Source: Segatella copri
GTDB taxonomy: Bacteria > Bacteroidota > Bacteroidia > Bacteroidales > Bacteroidaceae
Length of the DNA: 64,000 bases
Reading direction: 5' to 3'
Assembly: GCF_009495355.1 (NCBI RefSeq)
Contig: NZ_VZAD01000042.1
Span: 38,716 to 102,715 of the forward strand
Part shown: piece by piece, positions 29,152-39,247 of the stretch
Position numbering within the stretch: the stretch's first letter is position 1
Layout: every line of letters begins with the position of its first letter
Program-made: the position numbers and the translations under genes
The notes under the pieces: model-generated
What the model was told of the DNA's origin: nothing
What the model saw: only the letters and a program-made list of their open reading frames with translations
Databases searched by the model: none

Positions 29152-29227
29152 AATCACTCGTGTTATTATTAGCTTTTTAACGCAAGAACGATGTTTCTTG
29201 ACCTGAGTTAACCCTAAAAGCCATTTC

Positions 29228-29317
29228 TGCCATCTATTAAGACCAAAGCCGGTCATCTATTAAGACCGAAGCCGGTCATCTATTAAGACCAAAGCCGGTC
29301 GTCTATTAAGACCAAAG
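29228..29317. repeat. 23-bp-period intergenic array (second locus of the family at 8.2 kb)
   Basis: Four units begin at 29231, 29254, 29277 and 29300, each with GGTC-(A/G)TCTATTAA-GACC inverted repeats joined by AAAGCC or GAAGCC. They are nearly identical to each other and to the array at 8158-8280. The rest of the 29092-29523 gap is the purH promoter and the clpB leader. Confidence 0.9.
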
Positions 29318-29523
29318 AGAATCATTCACAAAGTACAAAACTCGTCTCCCATCAAGCACCCGACTACCGACACATTGACAGCATTTTCAACTATAAAAGT
29401 CTAAAAAACAACGAAAAACAAGACAGAATGTCAGCACTCTGCACCTCGGCACACATTTCGCTTCAACGGTTGGCAAGCAACAAATAACATAACGAAACAA
29501 ATAAAACAAGAAAGGAGAAATAT

Positions 29524-32040
29524 ATGACATTCGACAAATTTACAATCAAGGCGCAAGAAGCGGTGCAAGCCGCTGTGAACACAGCGCAACGAAATGGTCA
29601 GCAGACCATCGAGCCGGTGCATCTTCTCAGCGGAATCATCGAGAAAGCACCTGATGTGACCAACTATATCTTCCAGAAGCTGGGCATGAACGGAGGACAG
29701 ATCTCCATGCTCCTGCAGCAGGAATTGCAGCATCTTCCCCGCGTACAGGGTGGCGGACAGCCATACCTCTCCAATGACACCAATCAGATATTGATCAACG
29801 CCGAGGATACTGCCAAGAAGATGGGCGACGAGTTCGTAAGCGTAGAGCCTATTCTGCTCGCCATCCTGAAAGGCAACTCTACAGCAGCCCGCATCCTGAA
29901 AGATGCCGGCGCCAACGAGAAAGACATGCTCGCTGCCATCCAGGCTCTTCGTCAGGGACAGAACGTGAAGAGCCAGAGTGCAGACGAAAACTATCAGAGT
30001 CTGGAGAAATACGCCAAGAACTTGGTTGAACAAGCCAGAAGTGGAAAGCTCGACCCCGTAATCGGACGTGACGAGGAGATACGTCGCGTGCTCCAAATCT
30101 TATCAAGAAGAACGAAAAACAACCCAATCCTTATCGGTGAGCCTGGTACTGGTAAAACCGCCATCGTTGAAGGACTTGCCGAAAGAATCGTACGTGGCGA
30201 CGTTCCGGAGAACTTGAAGAACAAGCAGCTCTATTCGCTCGACATGGGCGCACTGGTGGCTGGTGCTAAATATAAAGGCGAATTCGAAGAGCGACTGAAG
30301 AGCGTCATCAAGGAAGTGACCAATGCCAACGGACAGATTATCCTCTTCATCGACGAGATTCACACCTTGGTAGGTGCCGGCGGTGGAGAAGGCGCCATGG
30401 ATGCTGCCAATATTCTGAAGCCTGCATTGGCACGTGGCGAGTTGAGAGCCATCGGTGCCACCACCCTCAACGAATATCAAAAATACTTCGAGAAGGATAA
30501 GGCTTTGGAACGTCGTTTCCAGACCGTAATGGTCAACGAGCCAGACGAGGTGGACGCCATCAGCATTCTCCGAGGCATCAAAGAGCGTTACGAGAACCAT
30601 CATAAGGTTCGTATTCAGGACGATGCCTGCATCGCAGCTGTCAAACTTTCTGAACGTTATATCTCCGACCGATTCCTGCCAGACAAGGCTATCGACCTGA
30701 TGGATGAGGCAGCAGCCAAGCTCCGTATGGAGCGCGACTCCGTGCCTGAGGAACTGGACGAAATCACACGTCACCTAAAGCAGTTGGAGATAGAGCGTGA
30801 GGCCATCAAACGCGAGAACGACCAGCCTAAGATTCAGCAACTCGACAAGGAGATTGCCGAGTTGAAGGACAAGGAACGCGACTTCCGTGCAAAATGGGAA
30901 GGAGAGAAAGACCTCGTCAATAAAATTCAGCAAGACAAGCAGGAGATTGAGAACCTGAAGTTTGAGGCTGAGCGCATGGAACGTGAAGGCAACTACGAGC
31001 GCGTGGCTGAGATCAGATATTCTAAGCTGACTGCTCTCGAAGAAGACATCAAGCGCATCCAGGAGCAACTGAAGAGCACTCAAGGTGGCGAGGCCATGAT
31101 ACGCGAAGAGGTTACTGCCGACGATATTGCCGAGGTGGTAAGCCGCTGGACAGGAATACCTGTAAGCCGTATGATGCAGAGTGAGCGTGAGAAACTGCTC
31201 CATTTGGAGGAAGAACTCCACAAGAGAGTCATCGGTCAGGACGAGGCCATCACCGCAGTGAGTGATGCTGTACGCCGCTCACGTGCCGGCTTGCAAGACC
31301 CGAAACGTCCTATCGCAAGTTTCATTTTCCTCGGCACAACCGGTGTGGGTAAGACTGAGCTTGCCAAGGCTTTGGCAGAATATCTCTTCAATGACGAGTC
31401 GATGATGACACGTATCGATATGAGTGAATATCAAGAGAAGTTCAGCGTCACCCGTCTGATAGGTGCGCCTCCAGGATACGTAGGCTATGATGAGGGTGGA
31501 CAGTTGACAGAGGCTGTTCGTCGCAAACCATACAGTGTGGTTCTCTTCGATGAGATTGAGAAGGCTCATCCCGATGTCTTCAACACCCTGCTTCAGGTAT
31601 TGGACGACGGACGACTGACCGACAACAAAGGCCGTGTAGTAAACTTCAAGAACACCATCATCATCATGACTTCCAACGCAAGCCGTGATATGTTGAGGAA
31701 GACCTTCCGTCCGGAGTTCCTGAACCGTATCGACGACATCATCACCTTCAAGCCTCTCACCAAAGAGCAGATTGGCCAGGTGGTTGAGCTTCAGATGAAC
31801 AGAGTCAAGAAGATGTTGGCTCCTCAGGGCTTCGAACTTCGCTGGACTCCTGCCGCCATCCAATATTTGGCAGAGGTGGGCTACGATCCAGAGTTTGGCG
31901 CACGCCCTGTAAAGCGCGCAATACAAGACTATGTATTGAACGACTTGAGCAAGAAGATCCTCGCCGAGGAAGTCAGTCGTGAGAAACCTATCACCATCGA
32001 CCACACCAAGGAAGGCGGATTGCTATTCGAGAACAAGTAA
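29524..32040 (+). CDS. clpB: ATP-dependent disaggregase ClpB, with a short deletion in the second AAA+ domain
   Basis: Rescues aggregated proteins together with DnaK. The order is complete: Clp N-domain (1-145), first AAA+ domain (Walker [10 protein letters not shown], Walker B LFIDEIH), the coiled-coil middle domain (about 400-520), second AAA+ domain (Walker [10 protein letters not shown], Walker [10 protein letters not shown]). At 838 residues it is about 20-25 shorter than usual. The missing piece lies between the sensor-1 motif MTSN and the arginine-finger segment RPEFLNR: ten residues here, about 30 in E. coli ClpB as I recall it. The gene has an unusually good Shine-Dalgarno-like AAAGGAG before the ATG. 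Confidence 0.93.
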   Translation: MTFDKFTIKAQEAVQAAVNTAQRNGQQTIEPVHLLSGIIEKAPDVTNYIFQKLGMNGGQISMLLQQELQHLPRVQGGGQPYLSNDTNQILINAEDTAKKMGDEFVSVEPILLAILKGNSTAARILKDAGANEKDMLAAIQALRQGQNVKSQSADENYQSLEKYAKNLVEQARSGKLDPVIGRDEEIRRVLQILSRRTKNNPILIGEPGTGKTAIVEGLAERIVRGDVPENLKNKQLYSLDMGALVAGAKYKGEFEERLKSVIKEVTNANGQIILFIDEIHTLVGAGGGEGAMDAANILKPALARGELRAIGATTLNEYQKYFEKDKALERRFQTVMVNEPDEVDAISILRGIKERYENHHKVRIQDDACIAAVKLSERYISDRFLPDKAIDLMDEAAAKLRMERDSVPEELDEITRHLKQLEIEREAIKRENDQPKIQQLDKEIAELKDKERDFRAKWEGEKDLVNKIQQDKQEIENLKFEAERMEREGNYERVAEIRYSKLTALEEDIKRIQEQLKSTQGGEAMIREEVTADDIAEVVSRWTGIPVSRMMQSEREKLLHLEEELHKRVIGQDEAITAVSDAVRRSRAGLQDPKRPIASFIFLGTTGVGKTELAKALAEYLFNDESMMTRIDMSEYQEKFSVTRLIGAPPGYVGYDEGGQLTEAVRRKPYSVVLFDEIEKAHPDVFNTLLQVLDDGRLTDNKGRVVNFKNTIIIMTSNASRDMLRKTFRPEFLNRIDDIITFKPLTKEQIGQVVELQMNRVKKMLAPQGFELRWTPAAIQYLAEVGYDPEFGARPVKRAIQDYVLNDLSKKILAEEVSREKPITIDHTKEGGLLFENK

Positions 32041-32104
32041 TGTTAATGACAGAAAGAGAAACAACTACGCCACTTGCGTAAGTTGAACCATCATAAGTTA
32101 AGAG

Positions 32105-32137
32105 GGTGTGTCATAAGTTCATGACACACCTTTTTTT
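32105..32137 (+). terminator. Intrinsic terminator of clpB
   Basis: Perfect 10-bp stem GGTGTGTCAT / ATGACACACC followed by seven T. Confidence 0.92.
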
Positions 32138-32484
32138 GTTACATAAACTGAAGTTTCATAAACGGGGAAGTTAAAGAAATGACCGTCCAGCAGACAGACG
32201 ACCGATTCAAGACTGACAGCCAGCAATAGATGACAGCAACCTACAAATAAATAAAGAAGATAATATTATTTTGCTCTACAACACGGAAAAAGAAAGTTCT
32301 TTCAACACAAACTGGCGGAAAGCACACAAAGACTAACGAGAGCATCACCATCTTCACTTGTTTCCCAAACTCATGCAAGTACACGTTTAAGAAGAATCGT
32401 CGCTGAACATCAGACTTTTAAACATCTGTAAAACCAGCAAACACATACACAAAAAGACGATACAGAAAGCATAAAAAGAAGGAC
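32138..32484. other. Intergenic stretch without recognisable gene
   Basis: About 350 bp after the clpB terminator. No open frame with family features, no tRNA or repeat seen. Confidence 0.6.
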
Positions 32485-32598
32485 AAAAAAAATGCCCCGA
32501 CATCTCGTCGGGGCAATTCTTACGTTTTTGAATGTTTCAGCAGTTTTGTGTTTTTTATGTAGTTATGATCTTTTTGAAAATCAGTTTGTGTTTCTTTT
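32485..32598 (-). ncRNA. Candidate small RNA between clpB and hflX
   Basis: On the minus strand a promoter (TTTG at 32637-32634, 21-nt spacer, TATATTTG at 32612-32605) is followed after about 100 nt by a strong intrinsic terminator: nine-bp stem TGCCCCGAC/GTCGGGGCA (32515-32493) and eight T. No start codon with a usable frame lies between them. The transcript would be about 114 nt, with an A-rich unpaired 5' part. I do not recognise a known RNA family; no gene on this strand could use this terminator otherwise. Confidence 0.5.
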
Positions 32599-32604
32599 CG
32601 AGTG

Positions 32605-32637
32605 CAAATATAATACAAATAATTGATTTAAATCAAA
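32605..32637 (-). promoter_or_regulatory. Promoter of the candidate small RNA
   Basis: TTTG-N21-TATATTTG on the minus strand, with no protein gene downstream. Confidence 0.55.
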
Positions 32638-32746
32638 TATATCTCTTTTTTTACGCAAAAAATCACGTAAACGTTTGCGGTATTTGCTTCTCTTTTTGCG
32701 TACCCAACAAGGTAATTTTTATAGCTTCTATCAGAATCATGCAATA

Positions 32747-32834
32747 GGCTTCAACTGCTTACGAAGCCGCTTTCATTGCTCTACGAAATAGGCTTCATTG
32801 ACTATCGAAGCCGCTTTCATATTTCGAGCCTTTT
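32747..32834. repeat. 22-bp-period array of GGCTTC...GAAGCC inverted repeats
   Basis: Units start at 32747, 32769, 32791 and 32813. Units one and three are GGCTTC-N10-GAAGCC; units two and four are the related GCTTTC...GAAA / GAGCC forms, so the repeat alternates with a 44-bp super-period. It lies upstream of hflX. Confidence 0.8.
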
Positions 32835-32921
32835 CTATTCTGAGCAGTTACCCAACAAGCCTTTTTCTTTAAAAAAGCATAAATTATGCAGTTAGTATTC
32901 CATAGAAATAGCTTTTTTTAT

Positions 32922-32929
32922 TAACTTTG
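32922..32929 (+). promoter_or_regulatory. Probable -7 box of hflX
   Basis: TAACTTTG, 29 nt before the hflX start; no clear TTTG at the -33 position. Confidence 0.5.
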
Positions 32930-32958
32930 CACCTATTTATATAATAACAAGCTAATCA

Positions 32959-34206
32959 ATGAAGGAATTTGTCATCTCAGAAGTCAAGGCAGAGACTGCC
33001 GTTCTCGTGGGTCTTATCACCAAGGAGCAGGACGAAGCCAAGACCAAGGAATACCTCGACGAGCTGGAATTTCTTGCCGATACGGCAGGAGCTGTAACCG
33101 TCAAGCGATTCACGCAGAAGGTTGTCGCTCCCAATCAGACCACCTATGTAGGAAAGGGAAAGCTCGAGGAAATCAAACAATACATTAAGGAAGAAGAGGA
33201 AGAAGACCGCGAGATCGGAATGGTCATCTTCGACGACGAGCTGTCTGCCAAGCAGATACGCAATATTGAGCAAGAGCTACAGGTAAAGATTCTCGACCGC
33301 ACATCTCTTATTCTCGACATCTTTGCCATGCGCGCCCAGACTGCTGCCGCCAAGACACAGGTGGAATTGGCACAGTATAGATACATGTTGCCTCGTCTGC
33401 AACGACTCTGGACTCACCTTGAGCGCCAGGGCGGTGGTTCTGGCTCGGGTGGCGGTAAAGGTTCTGTAGGATTGCGTGGTCCTGGTGAAACCCAGCTTGA
33501 GATGGACCGTCGTATCATCCTCGGCCGCATGAGCTTGCTCAAAGAACGCCTGGCCGAGATAGACAAGCAGAAGACCACTCAGCGCAAGAACCGCGGCCGA
33601 CTCATCCGTGTGGCCCTTGTCGGCTACACCAACGTGGGCAAGAGCACCATTATGAACCTGCTCTCCAAGAGCGAGGTCTTTGCCGAGAACAAGCTCTTCG
33701 CCACTCTCGACACCACCGTACGAAAGGTCGTGGTGGAAAATCTGCCTTTCCTCCTGGCCGACACAGTAGGATTTATCCGCAAGTTGCCTACCGACCTGGT
33801 AGATTCTTTCAAAAGCACCCTCGACGAGACACGCGAGGCCGACCTGCTGTTGCATGTTGTCGACATCTCGCATCCTGATTTCGAGGAGCAGATACAGGTG
33901 GTGGAGAAGACCCTGAAGGAACTGGGCTGCGCCGACAAGCCATCGATGATCATCTTCAACAAGATAGACAACTACTCCTGGGTAGAGAAGGAGGAAGACG
34001 ACCTTACTCCTATACAGAAAGAAAACATCACCCTCGACGAACTCAAGCGCACATGGATGGCGAAGTTGCACGACGACTGTCTCTTCATCTCTGCCAAGAA
34101 CAAGGAGAACATCGACGAGTTCCGCGACATTCTGTACAAGAAAGTGCGCGAGCTGCACGTACAGAAGTATCCCTATAATGATTTCCTGTATCAGGACTAC
34201 GAATAA
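32959..34206 (+). CDS. hflX: Ribosome-associated GTPase HflX
   Basis: HflX splits stalled ribosomes under stress. The 415 residues show the HflX N-domain with the glycine-rich GGGSGSGGGKGSVGLRGPGETQLE segment (about 155-178), a coiled linker, then the GTPase domain: G1 GYTNVGKST, G3 DTVGF, G4 NKID, G5 SAK. The DUF4954 gene starts 12 bp after the stop, so the two are an operon. Confidence 0.95.
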   Translation: MKEFVISEVKAETAVLVGLITKEQDEAKTKEYLDELEFLADTAGAVTVKRFTQKVVAPNQTTYVGKGKLEEIKQYIKEEEEEDREIGMVIFDDELSAKQIRNIEQELQVKILDRTSLILDIFAMRAQTAAAKTQVELAQYRYMLPRLQRLWTHLERQGGGSGSGGGKGSVGLRGPGETQLEMDRRIILGRMSLLKERLAEIDKQKTTQRKNRGRLIRVALVGYTNVGKSTIMNLLSKSEVFAENKLFATLDTTVRKVVVENLPFLLADTVGFIRKLPTDLVDSFKSTLDETREADLLLHVVDISHPDFEEQIQVVEKTLKELGCADKPSMIIFNKIDNYSWVEKEEDDLTPIQKENITLDELKRTWMAKLHDDCLFISAKNKENIDEFRDILYKKVRELHVQKYPYNDFLYQDYE

Positions 34207-34218
34207 AAAACAACGACT

Positions 34219-36084
34219 ATGAACGATTACCGACCGCTTACCACCGAAGAGATAGAACAGCTGCAACAGAATGGCTGTTGGGCTGAGGACTGGACTTCCG
34301 TCAACGTCGCAGAAGACTTCAATCCCGAACACATGCGTCAGGTAATGCTCTACGGAGAAGTCTGCATAGGCAGCTTCGACAAGAGCATCGAGGTAAGTCC
34401 GGGCTTTCACAAGCACTCGGGCATCCGCAATGCCACCTTGCACAATGTCATCATCGGAGACGATTGCCTCATCGAGAACATAGGAGGATTCATCAATAAC
34501 TATACCATCGGTGACGAGTGCTACCTGTCCAACGTATCCACAATAGAGACTACAGAGGGAGCTACCTATGGAGAAGCCAATGTCATCAGTGTACTCAACG
34601 AGGCTGGCGATGGGAACATCATCTCTTTCTCCGAACTGAGCAGTCAGTTGGCAGCACTCATGCTCAAGCATTCTCATAACAAGGAGTTCCGTGAGACACT
34701 TTTCCAGCTCGTCAGAGCATATGTTAGCAGCCGACTGCCCGAACGCGGACTGATAGGCAACAATGTGAAGATAGCCAACACCAAGGAGATTATCAACTGC
34801 ATCATCAACGACTACTGCGAGGTGAACGGAGCAGAGCGGCTGAGTGACTGCACCCTCCTGGGAGATGCTACCAGCAGCGTTTATATAGGAACGGGTGTCA
34901 TAGCCGAAAACACTATCATCGACCATGGGGCAAGCATCACCAACGGAGCCAACCTGCAAGACTGTTTCGTGGGAGAAGCCTGCCAGATAAACAACAGCTT
35001 CACCGCATCGGCATCGGTATTCTTTGCCAACTCGGTAATGAGCAATGGCGAAGCATGTGCCGCCTTCTGCGGTCCGTTCTCAGCCTCTCATCACAAGAGT
35101 TCGCTCATCATCGGAAGCCAGGTTTCGTTCTATAATGCCGGTTCTGCCACCAACTTCAGCAACCATGCCTACAAGATGGGTCCCATCCACTGGGGCATCC
35201 TGGAGAGAGGCACCAAGACAGCCAGCGGCTCCTACCTTTTCCTGCCTGCCCACATCGGTGCTTACTCCGTATGTCTTGGCAAGACCATGGCTCATCCCGA
35301 CACAACCTCCTTCCCCTTCTCCTATATTATTGGCGAGGGAGAGAAGACCATACTCATCCCTGGCAGAAACCTTGTCACTGTAGGACTTTACCGCGACATC
35401 AACAAGTGGCCCAAGCGCGACCTACGACCAGCCGAGCACCGCAAGAGCATCATCAACCAAGAGTGGCTCTCGCCTTTTGTCATCAGCAAGGCGACAGAAG
35501 GAAGGCGCATTCTGCAAGAGCTCTGCACCACTTGCGGAACTCAATGCCAGGAATACCACTATCAGGGACTCACCATTCCGCGCAGCTCACTCCTTTCCGG
35601 CATCCGCTTCTACGACATGCTCATCAGTCTCTACTTAGGTCAAGTCATCAAGAAGGCCACGCTTCCTGAAGCAGCAGAAGAAGAAGGACATGAATATACC
35701 CCACTGTCCGAACAGGCCATCCACAATGGCGAAGAAGCATGGACCGATCTGGGTGGGCTGCTCCTGCCGCAGGCTTTGGAGAATCAGCTCGTCGAAGGCA
35801 TCATCGACGGAACAACCGAAGACATTGAGTCTGTTATCAACGCATTGTCCGAGGCTCACAGCCATTATGCCGATTTCAATCAAGCTTATGCCTTCAGCCT
35901 CATCCGACAGCTCTACGAAGAAGCCACACCGGCAGCCTTCTCTCTGATCGAAACCAGAGCCGACGAGGCAAAATCGCTATGGACCGAAGCCATCAGAAAA
36001 GATGCGCAGAAGGAATACGACTTGGGCGATGTGGACGAAGACACCTTCCTGCACTTTGCCAACTCCATCAGTCCTGCCACATAA
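34219..36084 (+). CDS. DUF4954 domain-containing protein (left-handed beta-helix)
   Basis: A 621-residue protein of unknown function, widespread in Bacteroidota. Residues about 70-330 are rich in hexapeptide-type repeats (IIGDDCLIENIGG, TIGDECYLSN, IANTKEII, VYIGTGVIAENTIIDHGA), as in sugar-nucleotide acyl- or nucleotidyltransferases, and the C-terminal 200 residues are helical. No signal peptide, so cytoplasmic. A role with nucleotide sugars is possible but is inference. It overlaps functionally only through operon position with hflX. Confidence 0.82.
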   Translation: MNDYRPLTTEEIEQLQQNGCWAEDWTSVNVAEDFNPEHMRQVMLYGEVCIGSFDKSIEVSPGFHKHSGIRNATLHNVIIGDDCLIENIGGFINNYTIGDECYLSNVSTIETTEGATYGEANVISVLNEAGDGNIISFSELSSQLAALMLKHSHNKEFRETLFQLVRAYVSSRLPERGLIGNNVKIANTKEIINCIINDYCEVNGAERLSDCTLLGDATSSVYIGTGVIAENTIIDHGASITNGANLQDCFVGEACQINNSFTASASVFFANSVMSNGEACAAFCGPFSASHHKSSLIIGSQVSFYNAGSATNFSNHAYKMGPIHWGILERGTKTASGSYLFLPAHIGAYSVCLGKTMAHPDTTSFPFSYIIGEGEKTILIPGRNLVTVGLYRDINKWPKRDLRPAEHRKSIINQEWLSPFVISKATEGRRILQELCTTCGTQCQEYHYQGLTIPRSSLLSGIRFYDMLISLYLGQVIKKATLPEAAEEEGHEYTPLSEQAIHNGEEAWTDLGGLLLPQALENQLVEGIIDGTTEDIESVINALSEAHSHYADFNQAYAFSLIRQLYEEATPAAFSLIETRADEAKSLWTEAIRKDAQKEYDLGDVDEDTFLHFANSISPAT

Positions 36085-36131
36085 AAAGTCCAACAAAGAA
36101 AATCATTTATACAACATAAAATCATAAAAGT

Positions 36132-39041
36132 ATGAGTTTAAAATCTATCATGCTGGCGGCACTCTTCACATCGGGTGCGCTTTGTGCCAGCGCAAAAGAC
36201 TATCATTACACCACCGTACCAGGCGATGCAATGCAAACACGCATCTATACTCTCGACAATGGTCTGAAGGTATACATGTCAGTTAACAAGGAGAAGCCTC
36301 GCTTGCAGGTCAACATCGCTGTAAAAACAGGTTCGCGTAATGACCCTGCCGAGACTACTGGTCTGGCTCACTATCTGGAGCACCTGATGTTCAAAGGCAC
36401 CAAGAAGTTTGGCACCATCGATGCCGCCAAGGAGAAGCCATACCTCGACGAGATAACCCGCCGCTACGAAACCTATCGTAAGCTCACCGACCCAGCACAG
36501 CGCAAGCAGGCTTACCACGAGATTGACTCCATCTCACAGTTGGCTGCCAAATACAACATCCCCAACGAGTACGACAAGCTCATGTCGAGCATCGGTAGCG
36601 AGGGAACAAACGCCTATACCAGCAATGATGTCACCTGCTACGTGGAGAACATCCCAAACAATGAGATAGAAAACTGGGCCAAGGTACAGAGCGACCGCTT
36701 CCAGAACATGGTCATCCGTGGCTTCCATACAGAGCTGGAGGCTGTGTACGAGGAGAAGAACATCTCCATGGCAAGCGATGCCACCAAGGAGTTTGCTGCT
36801 CTCTGGAACCTCCTCACTCCTACCCATCCTTATGGCACACAGACTACCATCGGCGAGCAGGAGCACCTCAAGAACCCAAGCATCATCAACATACAGAACT
36901 ATTTCCACCGTTACTATGTGCCAAACAATGTGGCTATCGTCATGGCTGGCGACTTTGACCCCGACAAGACCATAGCTCTCATCGACCAGTACTTTGGCTC
37001 ATGGAAGAAGAGCGACAACCTGTCACGCCCTGAGTTCGAGGCACAGCCTGCCATCACAGCAGTAAAGGACACCACGGTTGTCGGTAAGGAGCAGGAAAAC
37101 ATGATGCTGGCATGGCTCTTCAAGGGCGTCAACGACCAGCAGAACGACACCCTCGATGTCATCAGCGACCTGCTCGCCAACGGCAAGGCAGGACTCTTCG
37201 AGGTAGACCTGGAACAGAAGATGAAACTCGCCTCTGCAGGAGCCTTCAACTATGGTCTGCACGACTACACCGCTTTCATCGTTCAGGCACTGCCCAACAA
37301 GGGACAAAAGCTCGAAGACACACGTGCCCTCGTACTTGACGAGATGGACAAGTTGCGCCGTGGCGAGTTTGCCGACGAATTGCTTCCTGCTGTCATGGCA
37401 AACAAGAAGCTCAACTTCTACAAAGGACTCGACGACAACGAGAACCGAGCCAGCATCATGGTGGACGCCTTCATCAACGATCAGAAATGGGAAGACGTAG
37501 CCAAGCAGCTCGACCGCCAGAGCAAGTTGACCAAGAAAGATATCATCGACTTTGCCAACAAGCATCTGCGTGCCGACAACTTCGTATGTGTATACAAGCG
37601 CATCGGCGAGGACAAGACGCTCAAAAAGATTGAGAAGCCTGCCATCACTCCTATACCTGCCAACCGCGAGTATGAGAGCGATTTCGTCAAAGAAATCAAG
37701 AACGCAGAAGTGGCTCCTATACAGCCTGAGTTCCTCGACTTCAAGAAAGACCTCACCGTCACCAAGACCAGCAAAAAGCTGCCTTTGCTCTACAAACAGA
37801 ACACACAGGACGACCTCTTCAACCTCTCCTTCCGTTATGAGTTGGGCGACGAGGATGACTTGCGCTACAGCTATGCTGCTGATTATCTCGGCTACATAGG
37901 TACCGACAAGAAGACCGTCTCTGAAATCAAACAGGCTTTCTATAACATTGCCTGCAACTATAGTGTGGCTCAGGGCACCAAGAGCCTCAGCATCAACATC
38001 AATGGTCTGAACGAGAACCTTCCTAAGGCACTCAGCCTCTTGGAGGACTTGCTGCATCATGCCAAAGCCGACAAGACTTCATGGAACCAGTATGTGGACC
38101 TCGTAGAGAAGAATGGCAACGACATGAAGGCCAACCAGAAGGCCAACTTCTCACGCTTGTGGGACTATTGCGTATATGGTCCTTACAATCCAAGCCGCAA
38201 TCAGATTCTCCCTGCCGACCTTCGCAAGATGGATCCACAGGAGCTGATCAACCTTCTGGGCGCACTCGACAATATCGAGCACACCGTATTCTATTATGGT
38301 CCTTACAGCGAGAAACAGCTCAACAGCCTCCTCGCCAAAGAACATAAGACTGGCAAGAAACTCATCCCTGCTCCACAGGGCAAGGAGTACACCAAGCAGC
38401 AGCCACAGAGCAACGAGATTCTCATTGCTCCCTACGAGGCTAAGAACATCTATCTGCGCCAGTACCAGAACGAGGGTAAGACTTTCACCGACGACAATGC
38501 TGCCGTAGTAGGACTCTTCAATGAGTACTTTGGCGGAAGCATGAACGCCATCGTCTTCCAGGAACTCCGCGAAACAAGAGGTCTGGCTTACAACGCAGGT
38601 TCTTATTATGTACGCCCTGGTCGTAAGAACGATACAGAATACTTCTTCACTCATATCATCTCGCAGAGCGACAAGATGATGGACTGCATCAACGTGTTCA
38701 ACGAGATCATCAACAACCTGCCACAGAACGAGGCTGCATTCAACCTGGCTAAGCAGAGCCTCATCAAGAGCCTGCAGAGTATGCGTACCACTAAGGACAA
38801 TGTGCTCTACGCTTACTTCAATGCCAAGCTGAAGGGACTCGACTACGATCCCAACAAGAAACTCTATGAGGCGCTCCAGAACGTGACACTTCAGGACATC
38901 ACTAACTTCGAGAAGCAGAATATCGTAGGCAAGCCTTACCGCATGGTCATCCTCGGCAACGAGAAAGACCTCGACATGAAGAGCCTCGAGAAGATTGCGC
39001 CTATCAAGCGCCTCTCTCAGGAAGAGATCTTCGGATTCTGA
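36132..39041 (+). CDS. M16 family zinc metallopeptidase (insulinase/pitrilysin type), exported
   Basis: A 969-residue exported peptidase with two M16 repeats. The signal peptide ends near residue 21 (CASA). The inverted zinc motif HYLEH (in GLAHYLEHLMFKGT, about residues 76-80) is complete; the third ligand glutamate is in the ELEAVYEEKN segment about 80 residues further. The second half has the inactive-repeat features, including FNEYFGGSMNAIVFQELRETRGLAYNAGS. The length is right for the two-repeat group. It probably degrades peptides in the periplasm. Confidence 0.9.
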   Translation: MSLKSIMLAALFTSGALCASAKDYHYTTVPGDAMQTRIYTLDNGLKVYMSVNKEKPRLQVNIAVKTGSRNDPAETTGLAHYLEHLMFKGTKKFGTIDAAKEKPYLDEITRRYETYRKLTDPAQRKQAYHEIDSISQLAAKYNIPNEYDKLMSSIGSEGTNAYTSNDVTCYVENIPNNEIENWAKVQSDRFQNMVIRGFHTELEAVYEEKNISMASDATKEFAALWNLLTPTHPYGTQTTIGEQEHLKNPSIINIQNYFHRYYVPNNVAIVMAGDFDPDKTIALIDQYFGSWKKSDNLSRPEFEAQPAITAVKDTTVVGKEQENMMLAWLFKGVNDQQNDTLDVISDLLANGKAGLFEVDLEQKMKLASAGAFNYGLHDYTAFIVQALPNKGQKLEDTRALVLDEMDKLRRGEFADELLPAVMANKKLNFYKGLDDNENRASIMVDAFINDQKWEDVAKQLDRQSKLTKKDIIDFANKHLRADNFVCVYKRIGEDKTLKKIEKPAITPIPANREYESDFVKEIKNAEVAPIQPEFLDFKKDLTVTKTSKKLPLLYKQNTQDDLFNLSFRYELGDEDDLRYSYAADYLGYIGTDKKTVSEIKQAFYNIACNYSVAQGTKSLSININGLNENLPKALSLLEDLLHHAKADKTSWNQYVDLVEKNGNDMKANQKANFSRLWDYCVYGPYNPSRNQILPADLRKMDPQELINLLGALDNIEHTVFYYGPYSEKQLNSLLAKEHKTGKKLIPAPQGKEYTKQQPQSNEILIAPYEAKNIYLRQYQNEGKTFTDDNAAVVGLFNEYFGGSMNAIVFQELRETRGLAYNAGSYYVRPGRKNDTEYFFTHIISQSDKMMDCINVFNEIINNLPQNEAAFNLAKQSLIKSLQSMRTTKDNVLYAYFNAKLKGLDYDPNKKLYEALQNVTLQDITNFEKQNIVGKPYRMVILGNEKDLDMKSLEKIAPIKRLSQEEIFGF

Positions 39042-39048
39042 TTTTTTA

Positions 39049-39195
39049 TCAAGAATTTGAGAATTTAAGAATATTCCAAGGCTAATCATTAGGAAGAATG
39101 AAGATTGGCAGGAAGTCTGTTCGCTGTGCGAACTTCTTTCTCAATAATTCAACAGATAAGGGGAAGGAAAAATTCTTTAATTCTCAAATTCTTGA
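39049..39195. repeat. Long inverted repeat (24-bp arms) between the M16 and fumarase genes
   Basis: Arms 39049-39072 and 39172-39195 are inverted copies of each other with one mismatch. The 99 bp between them contain a second small hairpin (TTCGC/GCGAA near 39119-39131). It resembles a non-coding MITE-like element or a structured fumarase leader. I find no flanking target duplication. Confidence 0.75.
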
Positions 39196-39247
39196 CAAAA
39201 CAAAACAACTTGAATATTTCAACAGTATAATAACAACAAAAAACATT

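Noticed and set aside
29375..29397. sigma-70-like TTGACA...TATAAA ahead of clpB
   Set aside because: Spacing is only 11 nt and this phylum uses a different promoter pattern.
32532..32747. 71-codon frame on the plus strand between clpB and hflX
   Set aside because: Hydrophobic and cysteine-rich by AT content, without start signals; it overlaps the candidate small RNA and its promoter on the other strand.
39098..39247. N-terminal extension of fumarase by 50 residues
   Set aside because: This part lies in the inverted-repeat element and has no similarity to fumarases; the ATG at 39248 gives the normal N-terminus.
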